40,650 nt of DNA, taken from positions 1-40,650 of the forward strand of contig JAUVCD010000002.1 in NCBI GenBank assembly GCA_030590865.1, written 5' to 3'. Below are positions 8,044 through 16,640 of this stretch, in pieces. The translations under genes and the position numbers were made by a program. The DNA comes from Myxococcales bacterium (GTDB lineage Bacteria > Myxococcota_A > Polyangia > Polyangiales > Polyangiaceae). The stretch's first letter is position 1. Every line of letters starts with the position of its first letter. Under the pieces are notes generated by a model. It was not told where the DNA came from and made no database searches. It saw only the letters and a list, made by a program, of their open reading frames with translations.

Positions 8044-9837
8044 TCAGAGCTGTTGGACCAGCGCGACGAGCTGGGCGATCGCCTTGGCCTGTTCGCCTGG
8101 CACATCGGTGGTGAGGTGGATGACGCCATCCTTCTGGCCGGCGCTGAAACACAGCCCGGTCTTCGAGGCCGGGGCATCGGCGAGCTTGGCGACCAGCGGG
8201 TTCTTGCCCCCTAGATCGATGCCCTTGGCGATGTCCAGTGGCGCACCGCACATCAGGAAGAAGGCGTTCGGGGCGGCGTGTTTGAGCGCTCGCACCGTGG
8301 CAGGTGCTTTGTCTAGGCCACTGCCGAGCTTGCCGCCGATGAGTGCCTCGAGCGTGGCTTTGCCATCCTTGCCGTAGGCGACGTAGCCCATGTCTTTGCC
8401 CGTGCCCGTGTGGGTGGTCAACAGGTCCTGGATCATCGGTCCCACTGGCCCGAGCTCGGCCATCGGCTGGGCCATCTTGACCTGCATGGTGGCCACCGTG
8501 ACGTCACCGATCTTGTAGGCCTCAGGTTTGAAGTTCATCGTCAGGCCGAGCTCTTTGTAGCCCTTGGCGATGGCCGGATCTTGGTACATCTCGGCCAGTA
8601 GCTTCATCATCGAGCGAGCCTTTTCGGCGTCTCGCAGGCCCATCAGACCGGTCAGTGCTAGCCCTTTGCCGTCCACTGCCGGGTGGACCGCCACCACGAA
8701 CTCGCCGGTCGTGGCTTTCCAGTAGTCGCTCATCGCGGTGATGTATTTTTCGGGCACCTCGGCGCCGCCAATGCCCATGGTCAGTGACCAGGTGACCAAC
8801 CGTCGAGTCAGCTCACTGGCCCCGTCGGGATCAAGGCTGCCGCCGAAGAAGGCCGATGAATTGGCAGGCAATTTGGAGAGCAAGGTAAGGGGTCGCTTGC
8901 CCAGCATCTTGAAGGTCTTCTCGACCTCTGTGCCCTTCTTGGGGTGCAACTGGAGTGAGAGCAGGCCGCCATCGGCCGAGAGATCGGTCTCGATGACGAC
9001 TTTCTCGAGGTCCTTCACCGTCGCGGCGGCCCAGTCCAACATGGCGTTGAAGCCCTCGACCTGACCCGCCTTGATGCCAGCGGGGCCGGCCGGTCCTGCC
9101 GGGTCGCGCTTGGCGATCTGCTCGAGGCCCGCCTTGGCCTGCTGCAAGCCCTGGTCGATTTCGGTGCCGTAGAGGGTCACCATGTTGACCACCGAGCCCA
9201 CTACGGTGATGCCGCCGGGCAGCTTGGTGTGGACCAGCTCGGTCAGGAATGTCTGGTGAGCGGCGAAGCTACCTGAGTCGGAGCTGATGACGGCCGTGTC
9301 GTCGATGAAGTTCAGATAGGCCGTCTTGTTGCCCTCCGCCTTCCAGGAAAAGGCGTTGCCGCCATCGTCCTTCTTCTTGTCTGCCGGCAGCGCCGCGATG
9401 AGCTTGTCCTTGCCCTTGGTGCCGATCACGATGGTGAGCGGCTCCGGGTGTTTCTTGGGATCGACCACTATGAACCGTGCCGGCTTGGCCAGATCGATTG
9501 CCTCGGCGGTGGTCAACTTGAGCATTCCTTGCAGCCCGGCGGCGGCGACGGCTGGGGATACTGCGTCAGGTGGAATCAGCCCGCCGGACACGCCTTGTGC
9601 TTTGCCCAAGATTTGCTGGAGGTTGTCGACGCCGCCGAAGGCGATCACATTGGCCGGTGCTTTCAGGTCAATCAGCTGCTTGGCGGCCACGGGTGCTGTC
9701 GGCTTGGCAGCCGATGCGCTGCCTTTGGCACCTGGCTGCTTCTTGGCGGTGTCGTCACAGCCTGCGGTCAGCCCCAGCAGCGCGAGCAAGAAGAGCAGGA
9801 ATCGGATTGGGCTCCGGTAGCTTCGTTCGCAGTGCAT
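8044..9837 (-). CDS. Lipoprotein of unknown function (597 aa)
   Basis: The start was moved from 9885 to the ATG at 9837. AAAGGAGC lies 11 bases upstream, and this puts a clean signal at the N-terminus: MHCERSYRSPIRF, a Leu-rich helix and the lipobox LTAGC. The mature protein has an Ala/Lys/Pro linker and then alternating strands and helices with Ala/Gly/Leu-rich segments, plus a short collagen-like PAGPAGPAG stretch in the middle. Phrases such as KPARFIVVDP, TGEFVVAVHPAVDGKG and NAFFLMCGAPLD recur with similar spacing and suggest two or three related alpha/beta units. I do not recognise the family. It is probably an envelope protein. It sits between the 215-aa protein gene (193 bp upstream) and the hybrid kinase gene (63 bp downstream), so it may share a transcript with the kinase. 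Confidence 0.85.
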   Translation of the reverse strand: MHCERSYRSPIRFLLFLLALLGLTAGCDDTAKKQPGAKGSASAAKPTAPVAAKQLIDLKAPANVIAFGGVDNLQQILGKAQGVSGGLIPPDAVSPAVAAAGLQGMLKLTTAEAIDLAKPARFIVVDPKKHPEPLTIVIGTKGKDKLIAALPADKKKDDGGNAFSWKAEGNKTAYLNFIDDTAVISSDSGSFAAHQTFLTELVHTKLPGGITVVGSVVNMVTLYGTEIDQGLQQAKAGLEQIAKRDPAGPAGPAGIKAGQVEGFNAMLDWAAATVKDLEKVVIETDLSADGGLLSLQLHPKKGTEVEKTFKMLGKRPLTLLSKLPANSSAFFGGSLDPDGASELTRRLVTWSLTMGIGGAEVPEKYITAMSDYWKATTGEFVVAVHPAVDGKGLALTGLMGLRDAEKARSMMKLLAEMYQDPAIAKGYKELGLTMNFKPEAYKIGDVTVATMQVKMAQPMAELGPVGPMIQDLLTTHTGTGKDMGYVAYGKDGKATLEALIGGKLGSGLDKAPATVRALKHAAPNAFFLMCGAPLDIAKGIDLGGKNPLVAKLADAPASKTGLCFSAGQKDGVIHLTTDVPGEQAKAIAQLVALVQQL

Positions 9838-10009
9838 GACCTGTGCAGCTCCTTTGGCATTGCGGCAACCACGGGACCCGCGCATCCCTCGAGCGCAGGT
9901 GGGTGCTGCCGTTTCGCGGGCATAAGCGATCAGTGAGACAGCGCCAAGCCGTAGGAAGGTCAGCGTGGTCGTCTCGGACAGCTCTAGTGGGCGACGACTC
10001 GGCTCGCCG

Positions 10010-10024
10010 GCACCGGCGGTGCCT
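10010..10024. terminator. Short perfect hairpin downstream of the 215-aa gene
   Basis: GGCACC-GGC-GGTGCC is a perfect 6-bp stem with a 3-base loop, six bases past the stop of the minus-strand gene ending at 10031. No T-run follows. It could be a weak terminator or just GC-rich coincidence. Confidence 0.3.
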
Positions 10025-10030
10025 CGCCAA

Positions 10031-10678
10031 TCAGATGCACAGCACCGGGCGGATGGCCTCGGCGGCGTCGACCATTCGGTCCGCGAGGTCCCTCACGACA
10101 TGTGCTTTGAGGAATTGGGTTCCGTGAGTGCGGTGCTCGATCCCGTTGTCGTCCACCTCGAAGTCGTCTGAGTGACGAAACAGGTCCAGGAGTGCCAGCT
10201 GGAGATCCGGTTCCTCCATCATGCGGCGAGCACGGCCCTCATCCTGGGCCTTGATCATCACCAAGGGGTCGAGCTCGGCGTTGCCGCTCTGAATGTCTTG
10301 GGCGCCGAGGAACTTGCCGACTTTGCTCCAGAACCGTTCACGGTAGATCGACAGCCCCAGCTCGGCTGGCTCGGGGAAGAACAGCTGTACGTGAACCGAA
10401 TAGCTGGCCGAGGGGGTCGACGAGTTGCTGCGGTTGTTTCGGTAAACGTAGAGCTCGTAGTCACGGTAGTTGCCGATGGCCACGCCGAGGAACACCTTCT
10501 CGAGCACCGCCATTAGGAGCCCGTTGTTCATCACAGCGGCCAATTGGTCGGGGTCCTGTCCCTGCTGGCGGGCGATGCGGTCTGCCAGCTTCGACTCGAG
10601 CATGCCACGCACCCCTGGCTTGAACGTGAGGCCCAGCTCTTCGGCAAGGTCAGACCAGCGCTGTCGGGTTGTGCTCAT
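10031..10678 (-). CDS. Cytoplasmic protein of unknown function (215 aa)
   Basis: ATG at 10678 (MSTTRQRWSDLAEELGL) is preferred over the track start at 10738, because the extra 20 residues are Pro/Ser-rich and look untranslated. The protein has no signal peptide or membrane helix. The N-terminal part reads as an alpha-helical segment (SDLAEELGLTFKPGVRGMLE), followed by a mixed region with GNYRDYELYVYRNN and YSVHVQLFFPEP, which look like paired beta strands, and ends in a helix (VVRDLADRMVDAAEAIRPVL). The composition is that of an ordinary folded protein. I cannot assign a family or role. The upstream neighbour is divergent, so this gene has its own promoter region between 10679 and 10792. Confidence 0.8.
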   Translation of the reverse strand: MSTTRQRWSDLAEELGLTFKPGVRGMLESKLADRIARQQGQDPDQLAAVMNNGLLMAVLEKVFLGVAIGNYRDYELYVYRNNRSNSSTPSASYSVHVQLFFPEPAELGLSIYRERFWSKVGKFLGAQDIQSGNAELDPLVMIKAQDEGRARRMMEEPDLQLALLDLFRHSDDFEVDDNGIEHRTHGTQFLKAHVVRDLADRMVDAAEAIRPVLCI

Positions 10679-10792
10679 GGCCCCAACGAAGCACGTTGGC
10701 GGGGACGTCACAAGCCCGGACAGAGGCAGGGGCGTCACCAGTCACCGGTGGGCTGCAGCGGGTCCAGCAATAGGTCGAGGCGGGAGAGCTAG

Positions 10793-12457
10793 ATGCACGG
10801 CATGGCAGCGCAGGGTTGGATGGTTGGGTTGGTCTCGAGCCTGATGGTTGGCTGCTCGAGCCCGGCGCCTCCGACGGGACGGGGTGCCGAGTTGCTGGGC
10901 GACGGAGCTTCAGGGGAGCCGGCGCCGGCAGACAGCGAGGCCTCCTCGGCAGCCCCTTCCACCGCCGCCACGGCCGTGCCTGCTAGCTCAGGCGCCACCG
11001 GCGTTGGGACTCAGAGTCACGGCCAAGCTGGTGCCTCAGGGGACTCGGTAGAGTCGTTTTACGTGGTGGCCAGCTTGCCTGGGGCTGGGCACTTCATGCC
11101 CGTCGACGGTCGGGCCTTCTTGGTGAGTGATGGCCCCACGCTGATCGACATTGCTGAGGATGGAGTTCGGGTCGACGGGAACAAAGTGGCGGGCATGGAG
11201 AAGCCCTTCGACGCTCTCCGGCGAGGCGAAATCGCCACCCTTGCCGGACGTTGGCCCGACGACATCTGGTTGGCGCTCAACGGACGCCAACCGATGGGCG
11301 GCGGGACGTGGCTCTATCGCTGGGCTGGCGACCGGTGGGCTGAGCAGAAGAAGCTCGGGCTTTATGCCACAGGGTCGACCAGCTGGGTCGGGGCGAGCTC
11401 ATTGGTGCTGCTCGAAGCCACCGACGGGAGCCGCAGCGAGCTGCTCCAGGTTCCCATTGGGTCTCCCCAGGTGGTGCCGCGCTTCACCGACGATAGTGGC
11501 GCTTGTCGGATGATCGCCAAGCGGCTCCAGGGGTTTGGGTCCGGTGAGCTCGTCGTCCAGGGGTTGCCCTGTGCCAGCGGGGGTGTCAGCGGAGCCGCCC
11601 GCCGCGGTGGCCTGATCGGCTATTGGCCCGCTGGCGGGACTGACGGCGTGATCGAGCAACTACCGGACATCGATGGAGACCTGTTTGGCATTGCAGCGAT
11701 GGCGGTTCAGTCACCCAAGGTCGCCTACGTTGCCGGTTGGTCTGGTCCAGACGCCAATCATCCCAAGGCCGCCTATCTGGCGCGCTTCGACGGCAACCAG
11801 GCTTACCTCGAGAAGCCGCCCATGAAGGGTCCGCTGATCGATCTGACGATTCATGCCGGTTCGGTGCTCTGGGCCATCGAGGGGAACAAAACGGGTGGGC
11901 AGCAGCTCTGGCGCCGCGGTGCCGACGACCATTGGTTCAAGGTTGTGCTGCCTAGTCATGAGGGGCGGCCGTTGCAGCCCGCGCGCATCTGGGCGCGGGG
12001 GCCAGGCGATCTGTGGCTCGTGGCGAAGGCGGGCCGTCGCTACTGGTTGCTTCATACCCAACAGGCGGACCAGGTGGTCGAGCTGTTGGCGACCCAGGCG
12101 AGCGAGTATCAGTCGCTTGGTGTCGCTACGGCCAGCTGTAGTCCGTTGTTGGTGATTTTGGACGAAGCCAGCGAGGGTGAGCCGCGTCGAGTCACCGCAG
12201 GCCGGGCGCGTGGTGCGCTGGGTGGAGCCGGTGGCCGGGTGTTGCTGGTCGAATACCGGCGGCGAGGAAAGTTGTGCCTCGGCGTGGTGGCCTACACGCT
12301 CACTCAGGCGCGTAGCTATGCCGAGCTCGCCAAGCAGAAGCTGTCCAATGCCGATCCCCGAATCGTGTGTCACGAGCCTCGGAATCGCTTGCGCATGTTC
12401 GTCTACGACCCGGCGACCGGGCAATGGCAGGCGGGCCTGCCTGGTGCGAGTCGGTGA
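10793..12457 (+). CDS. Lipoprotein of unknown function, possibly beta-propeller-like (554 aa)
   Basis: ATG at 10793 follows GGGAGAG at a good distance. The N-terminus has the lipobox LMVGC after a hydrophobic run, then a Ser/Ala/Pro/Thr-rich linker to about residue 80. The rest is mostly beta strand with repeated Gly-Asp-Trp phrases: PDDIWLALNGRQ, GTWLYRWAGDRWAE, VLWAIEGNKTGG and GDLWLVAKAGRRYWLL. This spacing recalls the blades of beta-propellers in surface proteins. No catalytic motif is visible. It is probably a periplasmic or outer-membrane-attached protein. It is convergent with the dehalogenase-like gene, with only 22 bp between the two stops. The propeller reading is inference from repeat spacing only. 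Confidence 0.85.
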   Translation: MHGMAAQGWMVGLVSSLMVGCSSPAPPTGRGAELLGDGASGEPAPADSEASSAAPSTAATAVPASSGATGVGTQSHGQAGASGDSVESFYVVASLPGAGHFMPVDGRAFLVSDGPTLIDIAEDGVRVDGNKVAGMEKPFDALRRGEIATLAGRWPDDIWLALNGRQPMGGGTWLYRWAGDRWAEQKKLGLYATGSTSWVGASSLVLLEATDGSRSELLQVPIGSPQVVPRFTDDSGACRMIAKRLQGFGSGELVVQGLPCASGGVSGAARRGGLIGYWPAGGTDGVIEQLPDIDGDLFGIAAMAVQSPKVAYVAGWSGPDANHPKAAYLARFDGNQAYLEKPPMKGPLIDLTIHAGSVLWAIEGNKTGGQQLWRRGADDHWFKVVLPSHEGRPLQPARIWARGPGDLWLVAKAGRRYWLLHTQQADQVVELLATQASEYQSLGVATASCSPLLVILDEASEGEPRRVTAGRARGALGGAGGRVLLVEYRRRGKLCLGVVAYTLTQARSYAELAKQKLSNADPRIVCHEPRNRLRMFVYDPATGQWQAGLPGASR

Positions 12458-12479
12458 GCTGTTCGAAGCCGCGACTCGG

Positions 12480-13865
12480 TCACCGTCGGCGCAGGTCACT
12501 GCCTCTGCCCCAGAAGCGTTCCGGATTCACTTTGGTGCCATAGCGCAGCAGGTCGTCGAGCTTGACCAGGAGCTTGTCCACTGGCCTGCTACAGCCTCGA
12601 ATGACCGCCCGGGCCGTCTCGTGGAGCCACCCCTCGGCCTTGTTGAAGGGACAGCAGCGAATGCAGTTGCCGCAGTCGGTGAAGCCGTAACGCTGCCAGA
12701 TTTCGAGGCACCGGTCGGCCTTGACCGGCCACTTGAGCACCGCCGGGTTGTTGCTGACACTCAGCCTCTCGCGGTGCCGCTTGTCGTAGGAGATGGCCTG
12801 ACCTGGGCATTGCTGCGCGCATTTCATGCAGACGTCGCAGAACTCGGTGACCCCAAAGCTGATGGGCCGGTCGGGCTCCAGGGGCAGGTCGGTGATGATT
12901 TTGGCTAGCCGCACTCGGGGGCCGTATTTCGGTGTGATCAGGATGCCCTGGCGGCCCAACTCACCGAGGCCGGCGTCGATGGCCATGGGGATGCTCAGGC
13001 CGGTGTGGTTGGCGCAAGGGATGGCGTTGAAGCCGAGGCCGCGGATGAACTCGGCCAAGCTGGCGGTGGTGAAGGCCATCTGGGAGTAGCCTGCTCCGGT
13101 AGCCGCTGCGCCTACCGCCGAGGGGTAGGCCGAGACGGCTTCCAGATCCATCTCGAAGGCCAGCACGACTACGCGGTTCATGGTTTCGGGAATCACCAGC
13201 GTGCCGTCGTCGCGATACTGCGGCCTGGCCGATCCCGTCGGATCGACTTTCGCGGTCTTCACTTGCCCAGTAGGCAGCGGGACCTCCTCGGTCTTGGTGA
13301 ACAGGATGTTGCCCTGCCCGCCGCTGCCCCTGAAGTCGAAGTAGCGCGAATAGATCCAGCGCTGATCGAGGGTGGCGATACCGACCAGCGAGGCGCCGAG
13401 AAAGTGGCCAGCTTTCTTCACCATCTGGGTGATGTCGCCGTCCGAGAGGTGATCCCGGTCCCAGGGCCCTTCGAGGGCGTCGCGACCGACCATGGCAAAG
13501 AAGGGCTCGAGGCGCAGCAGACCCTGGTGGTCGCCATGGCCGCCAGACCTGGTCTTGAAGGCGCTGGCCACGGTCCAAGAGGCCCCCATCAAGGCGAAGT
13601 CCTCACGACGGAACCCCCGCTTCTGCGTCGCGATTACCTCGGCATAGGAGCGCATCGAACCTGCGAAGCGCTCCTGCATTTCAGCGTCCCAGACCATCCG
13701 ACCGAAGGCACTGTTCTTGGCGTCGAAGCGCTGGTAGGTCGAGTCGTCGACGTCATAGGGGGCTTCGCCCGCAGGGTGTCGTTGGACTTGGACGCCGACC
13801 GCTCGCCTGAGGGAGGAAAAGAGGCCTTCGCCGCCGCTGGTCGCCGGACCCATCGTGACGCGCAT
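12480..13865 (-). CDS. Reductive dehalogenase-like cobalamin/Fe-S protein, no Tat signal
   Basis: 461 aa. RdhA-family features are clear: an N-terminal YQRFDAKNSAFGRMVWD block, a central corrinoid-binding-like region (NRVVVLAFEMD, GLGFNAIPCANHTGLSIP), and two ferredoxin-type clusters near the C-terminus. The first is CDVCMKCAQQCP (Cys343, 346, 349, 353). The second is Cys386 plus CGNCIRCCP (Cys398, 401, 405), which fits the C-x11-C-x2-C-x3-CP pattern. Known members use cobalamin and two 4Fe-4S clusters to remove halogens from organic compounds. Respiratory RdhA proteins are exported by a Tat signal and anchored by RdhB. Here there is no twin-arginine signal and no rdhB neighbour, so a cytoplasmic, non-respiratory role is likely. 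QueG is related but shorter and lacks the RFDAKNSAF block. The substrate cannot be predicted. Confidence 0.88.
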   Translation of the reverse strand: MRVTMGPATSGGEGLFSSLRRAVGVQVQRHPAGEAPYDVDDSTYQRFDAKNSAFGRMVWDAEMQERFAGSMRSYAEVIATQKRGFRREDFALMGASWTVASAFKTRSGGHGDHQGLLRLEPFFAMVGRDALEGPWDRDHLSDGDITQMVKKAGHFLGASLVGIATLDQRWIYSRYFDFRGSGGQGNILFTKTEEVPLPTGQVKTAKVDPTGSARPQYRDDGTLVIPETMNRVVVLAFEMDLEAVSAYPSAVGAAATGAGYSQMAFTTASLAEFIRGLGFNAIPCANHTGLSIPMAIDAGLGELGRQGILITPKYGPRVRLAKIITDLPLEPDRPISFGVTEFCDVCMKCAQQCPGQAISYDKRHRERLSVSNNPAVLKWPVKADRCLEIWQRYGFTDCGNCIRCCPFNKAEGWLHETARAVIRGCSRPVDKLLVKLDDLLRYGTKVNPERFWGRGSDLRRR

Positions 13866-13933
13866 CTGCCCATTGTCGCCTCGCTCGGGCGCTGAGTCAC
13901 GAGCCGTCAGACAGCCCCGCGGTACGGGCCTGG

Positions 13934-14311
13934 TCAGTCTCCGCCGGCGCCGCCATTGCCCCCGGCACCGCCAATGCCCCCGGCGCCTGCAATGCCGCCA
14001 GCACCACCGTCACCAGCGGTGCCGCCGTCGCCGCCCCAGCCCCCGACGTAACCGCCTGCGACGCCATAGGCCATTTGTCCGCCCCAGCCGCTGCTGCTGC
14101 TGCTGCTGCTGCTGACGCCGTAAGCACCTCCGGCGCCACCGGTGCCGTCCGAGCCCCCGTCATCGCAGGCGCCTGTCGAGAGGCCGGCGCTGACTAGCAA
14201 CATGGGAATGACGAGCGCGCCCTTCAACCCTGGCGCCGCGGTGCGCTCTGCCAGCTGGTCTAGGTTTGCACAGAGGCGCTGCAGCTTTTCGCGAATACCT
14301 TGCTCGGACAT
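13934..14311 (-). CDS. Small lipoprotein with poly-Ser and Gly-rich repeats
   Basis: 125 aa. GAGGG lies five bases before the ATG. Residues 1-30 are a charged helix (EKLQRLCANLDQLAERT), followed by a hydrophobic run and a lipobox-like STGAC. The mature part is low complexity: DDGGSDGTGGAGG, then eight serines, a Trp/Gly/Tyr segment, and GGAGG-type repeats to the end. The serine run is encoded by eight AGC codons (see the repeat entry). Gly/Ser lipoproteins of this style are frequent in Polyangia. The long charged stretch before the signal helix is unusual for a lipoprotein. The role is unknown; it may be a flexible surface or spacer protein. Confidence 0.75.
   Translation of the reverse strand: MSEQGIREKLQRLCANLDQLAERTAAPGLKGALVIPMLLVSAGLSTGACDDGGSDGTGGAGGAYGVSSSSSSSSGWGGQMAYGVAGGYVGGWGGDGGTAGDGGAGGIAGAGGIGGAGGNGGAGGD
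14091..14114. repeat. (CTG)8 trinucleotide microsatellite
   Basis: Eight perfect CTG units on the plus strand encode the eight-serine run (AGC codons) of the minus-strand lipoprotein. Changes in unit number would keep the reading frame and change only the length of the serine run. Confidence 0.95.
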
Positions 14312-14493
14312 GAAACCCTCAGAAGCAGCCTATCATGGGGGGGCTGACCGGGGTTCGATCCGTGGGGATCCAGACCGGGCGGCGGCGAGACGGATGATGG
14401 TCAGTCGTGATCTGGTTGACTGGCCCAATCCGAATTGTCGGTCCCAGACGCCTCTTGACCGGCCCCCCCAGGGACTGCCACGCTGCGTTTGCG

Positions 14494-15798
14494 ATGGGTC
14501 CCAACGACGACGAAAAGCGCAATACTTTGGAGCGAACGGGGCCTTGGCGTCCTGCGTGGGCTGTGACCGGCGGCGGGCGCGAGGCGGGTCACCGCCCCTC
14601 CGTGGTCTTGGGCATGTCAGGGAGCATTGCGGCCTTCAAGGCCGTCGAGGTGGTTCGGCTGCTAGTGAAAGCGGGGGTGCGGGTCGTCCCGGTGATGACC
14701 GAGTCGGCCAAGGAATTCATCGGCCCGTCGACGCTTGCTGGGCTCTGTAGCGAGCCAGTGGTCACCGAGATGTTCGATCCGACTTGCCCAGGTGAGCGCC
14801 ACGTGTCGCTTACCGCGGGTGCGGAAGTCTTGGCGCTGGTGCCGAGCACTGCCGAGCTGATCGCGGCCCTGGCCCAGGGGCGGGCCAACGATTTGCTGCG
14901 CGCCACGGCGCTCTGCGCGCGCTGCCCGGTGGTGATGGCCCCGGCGATGCATCCGCGGATGTGGGAGCATCCGGCGACGCAGCGCAACGTGGCTACCGTG
15001 TTGAGCGACAACCGGATCGAGATGATCGGTCCGGTGAGAGGGGAAGTAGCCACCGGCGAGGTGGGCGTTGGGCGGATGGCAGAGCCCGAGGAGATTGCCG
15101 CCAAGCTGCTCAGCTACTGCGTACCTCAGGATCTGGTGGGGCTGCGGATCGTAGTCACTGCCGGTCCCACGGCCGAGGATCTCGATCCGGCGCGCTATTT
15201 GTCGAACCGGTCGAGCGGCAAGATGGGTTTCGCCGTCGCCGAACGAGCCGCTGCGCGGGGCGCCACGGTGATCCTGATCGCTGGTCCGGTGAGCCTGCCT
15301 ACGCCCCAACGGGTCAAACGAGTCGACGTGCGCAGCGCGACCAACATGCAGAAGGCGCTCTGGGAGGTGATGGGCGCTGATCTGGGCCATGCGGACGCCT
15401 TGGTGATGACTGCCGCGGTCGCCGACTATCGGCCCGAGGAGCGCTTCGAATACAAGATGAAGCGCGCCAAAGTTGGCAAGACCACGACCCTCGGTCTGGT
15501 GGCCAATCCCGATCTGCTCGCCGAGGTGGGGGCTGTGCGCACCGGCGTTCGCCCCGTGTTGGTAGGCTTTGCACTCGAGACGCTGGTGGATGACGAGCTG
15601 GTGGCGGCGGCGCGCGACAAGCTGCGGGCCAAAGGGGTGGATCTGGTCGTGGCCAATCACGCCGCTGATGCCTTCGATCGGGACGACAACCGCGCCACTT
15701 TGGTGACCCTATCGGGCGCCGATCCGCTGCCGCGCATGCCGAAGACCGAGTTGGCCGATCACGTGCTCGACGCCATCGTCGCGTCCTGCGCTGGCTGA
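14494..15798 (+). CDS. coaBC: Bifunctional phosphopantothenoylcysteine decarboxylase/synthetase
   Basis: It makes 4'-phosphopantetheine for coenzyme A: CoaB joins cysteine to phosphopantothenate and CoaC decarboxylates the product. The CoaC half begins at VVLGMSGSIAAFKAVE (FMN binding), with the catalytic His region GERHVSLTAGAE and the substrate motif APAMHPRMWEHPATQ. The usual PAMN is PAMH here, a variant I recall from actinobacterial CoaBC. The CoaB half starts near IVVTAGPTAEDLDPARYLSN, with NRSSGKMGFAVAE, TAAVADYRP and KMKRAK...NPDLL. The track start at 14407 adds 29 non-conserved residues; ATG at 14494 gives 434 aa, still longer than the usual 400, so a later GTG is possible. The gene is followed after 22 bp by the CPBP protease gene. 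Confidence 0.95.
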   Translation: MGPNDDEKRNTLERTGPWRPAWAVTGGGREAGHRPSVVLGMSGSIAAFKAVEVVRLLVKAGVRVVPVMTESAKEFIGPSTLAGLCSEPVVTEMFDPTCPGERHVSLTAGAEVLALVPSTAELIAALAQGRANDLLRATALCARCPVVMAPAMHPRMWEHPATQRNVATVLSDNRIEMIGPVRGEVATGEVGVGRMAEPEEIAAKLLSYCVPQDLVGLRIVVTAGPTAEDLDPARYLSNRSSGKMGFAVAERAAARGATVILIAGPVSLPTPQRVKRVDVRSATNMQKALWEVMGADLGHADALVMTAAVADYRPEERFEYKMKRAKVGKTTTLGLVANPDLLAEVGAVRTGVRPVLVGFALETLVDDELVAAARDKLRAKGVDLVVANHAADAFDRDDNRATLVTLSGADPLPRMPKTELADHVLDAIVASCAG

Positions 15799-15820
15799 GC
15801 TGTCAAGGAGTTGACGAATC

Positions 15821-16636
15821 GTGAGCTCAGTGCCGCCTTCCGACCCGTCCTCCGAGCCGTCTGACTGCCTCGACCCAGAGCCTTCTGGTGAGGACGCAGC
15901 GGTGTCATCCCCATCGTCGGCTCAGGACGAGCAACCGCCGGCGTCCGCGTCCCCGGTGCCCAAGCACTGGGCCTGGTTGATGGCACTTCTCGTGGCCGCC
16001 GCTGGCGGCACTGCCGTCTCGCTAGCCTGCGCGCCCGCGCGGGCCGGGCGGCCGGATATCTTGGCGCTGGTCGGCGGCACCTACGGCTTGCTCTTGGTCG
16101 GCACGGTGGTCTGGCTAGCACGGCGCGGCGAGCTGCGGCGACAGCTCACGCCGTCACGAGGTGATATCAGCATCGGTGCGCTGCTGGCCGTCGGCATGTA
16201 CATGCTCGCCACGCTGGGTCACCACTTGCTCACCCCCCAGGGGTCGCCTCGCGAGCCCTGGATCCTCCGGCTCTACCTGCAGGTGGGCGACCCGGTGGTG
16301 ACGGCCGCCTGGCAGGTGGGACTGGCGGTGATGGCGATCGCTGCCATTGAAGAGATTGTCTGGCGCGGCTGGGTTCAAGGTGCTCTGTCCGCTGCCTATG
16401 GCGACCGCCGAGGGTGGCTCTTGGCGAGCGTGCTCTATGGGCTGGCCCACCTACCGACTGCCATGTTGCTTGGCGATCCGTCAGCGGGTCTCAATCCTCT
16501 GCTGCCCCTGGCGGCATTGGGTGGCGGCTTGATCTGGGGGCTGTTGGCCTGGCGCTTCGGTCGCCTCGCTCCCAGCGTTTTCGCCCACATGCTGCTGTCC
16601 TGGGCGGTAGTCGAATACCCAATCTGGCGCATGTAG
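15821..16636 (+). CDS. CPBP-family glutamic intramembrane protease (myxosortase candidate)
   Basis: 271 aa. GTG at 15821 follows AAGGAG. The first 45 residues are Ser/Pro/Asp/Glu-rich and likely cytoplasmic. About six hydrophobic helices follow. The CPBP (Abi/CAAX-protease-like) signature is present: IEEIVWRGWV (Glu177, Glu178, Arg182), LYGLAHLP (His210) and VFAHMLLSW (His256). These residues form the active site of Rce1-like glutamic proteases. CPBP proteins have been proposed as the myxosortases that cut MYXO-CTERM tails, and a MYXO-CTERM substrate lies about 10 kb away (3988-5535). That link is inference, because the family also contains unrelated proteases. The gene lies 22 bp after coaBC and 4 bp before the radical SAM gene, consistent with one operon. 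Confidence 0.88.
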   Translation: MSSVPPSDPSSEPSDCLDPEPSGEDAAVSSPSSAQDEQPPASASPVPKHWAWLMALLVAAAGGTAVSLACAPARAGRPDILALVGGTYGLLLVGTVVWLARRGELRRQLTPSRGDISIGALLAVGMYMLATLGHHLLTPQGSPREPWILRLYLQVGDPVVTAAWQVGLAVMAIAAIEEIVWRGWVQGALSAAYGDRRGWLLASVLYGLAHLPTAMLLGDPSAGLNPLLPLAALGGGLIWGLLAWRFGRLAPSVFAHMLLSWAVVEYPIWRM

Positions 16637-16640
16637 CCTC

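Noticed and set aside
12480-13865. QueG (epoxyqueuosine reductase)
   Set aside because: The protein is about 100 residues longer than QueG and has the RdhA-type RFDAKNSAF block and cluster spacing.
13005-13895. 296-aa plus-strand ORF
   Set aside because: Antisense to the reductive-dehalogenase-like gene; no ribosome site or domain.
14662-15660. 332-aa minus-strand ORF
   Set aside because: Antisense to coaBC, rich in His/Arg/Gln as expected for a shadow frame.
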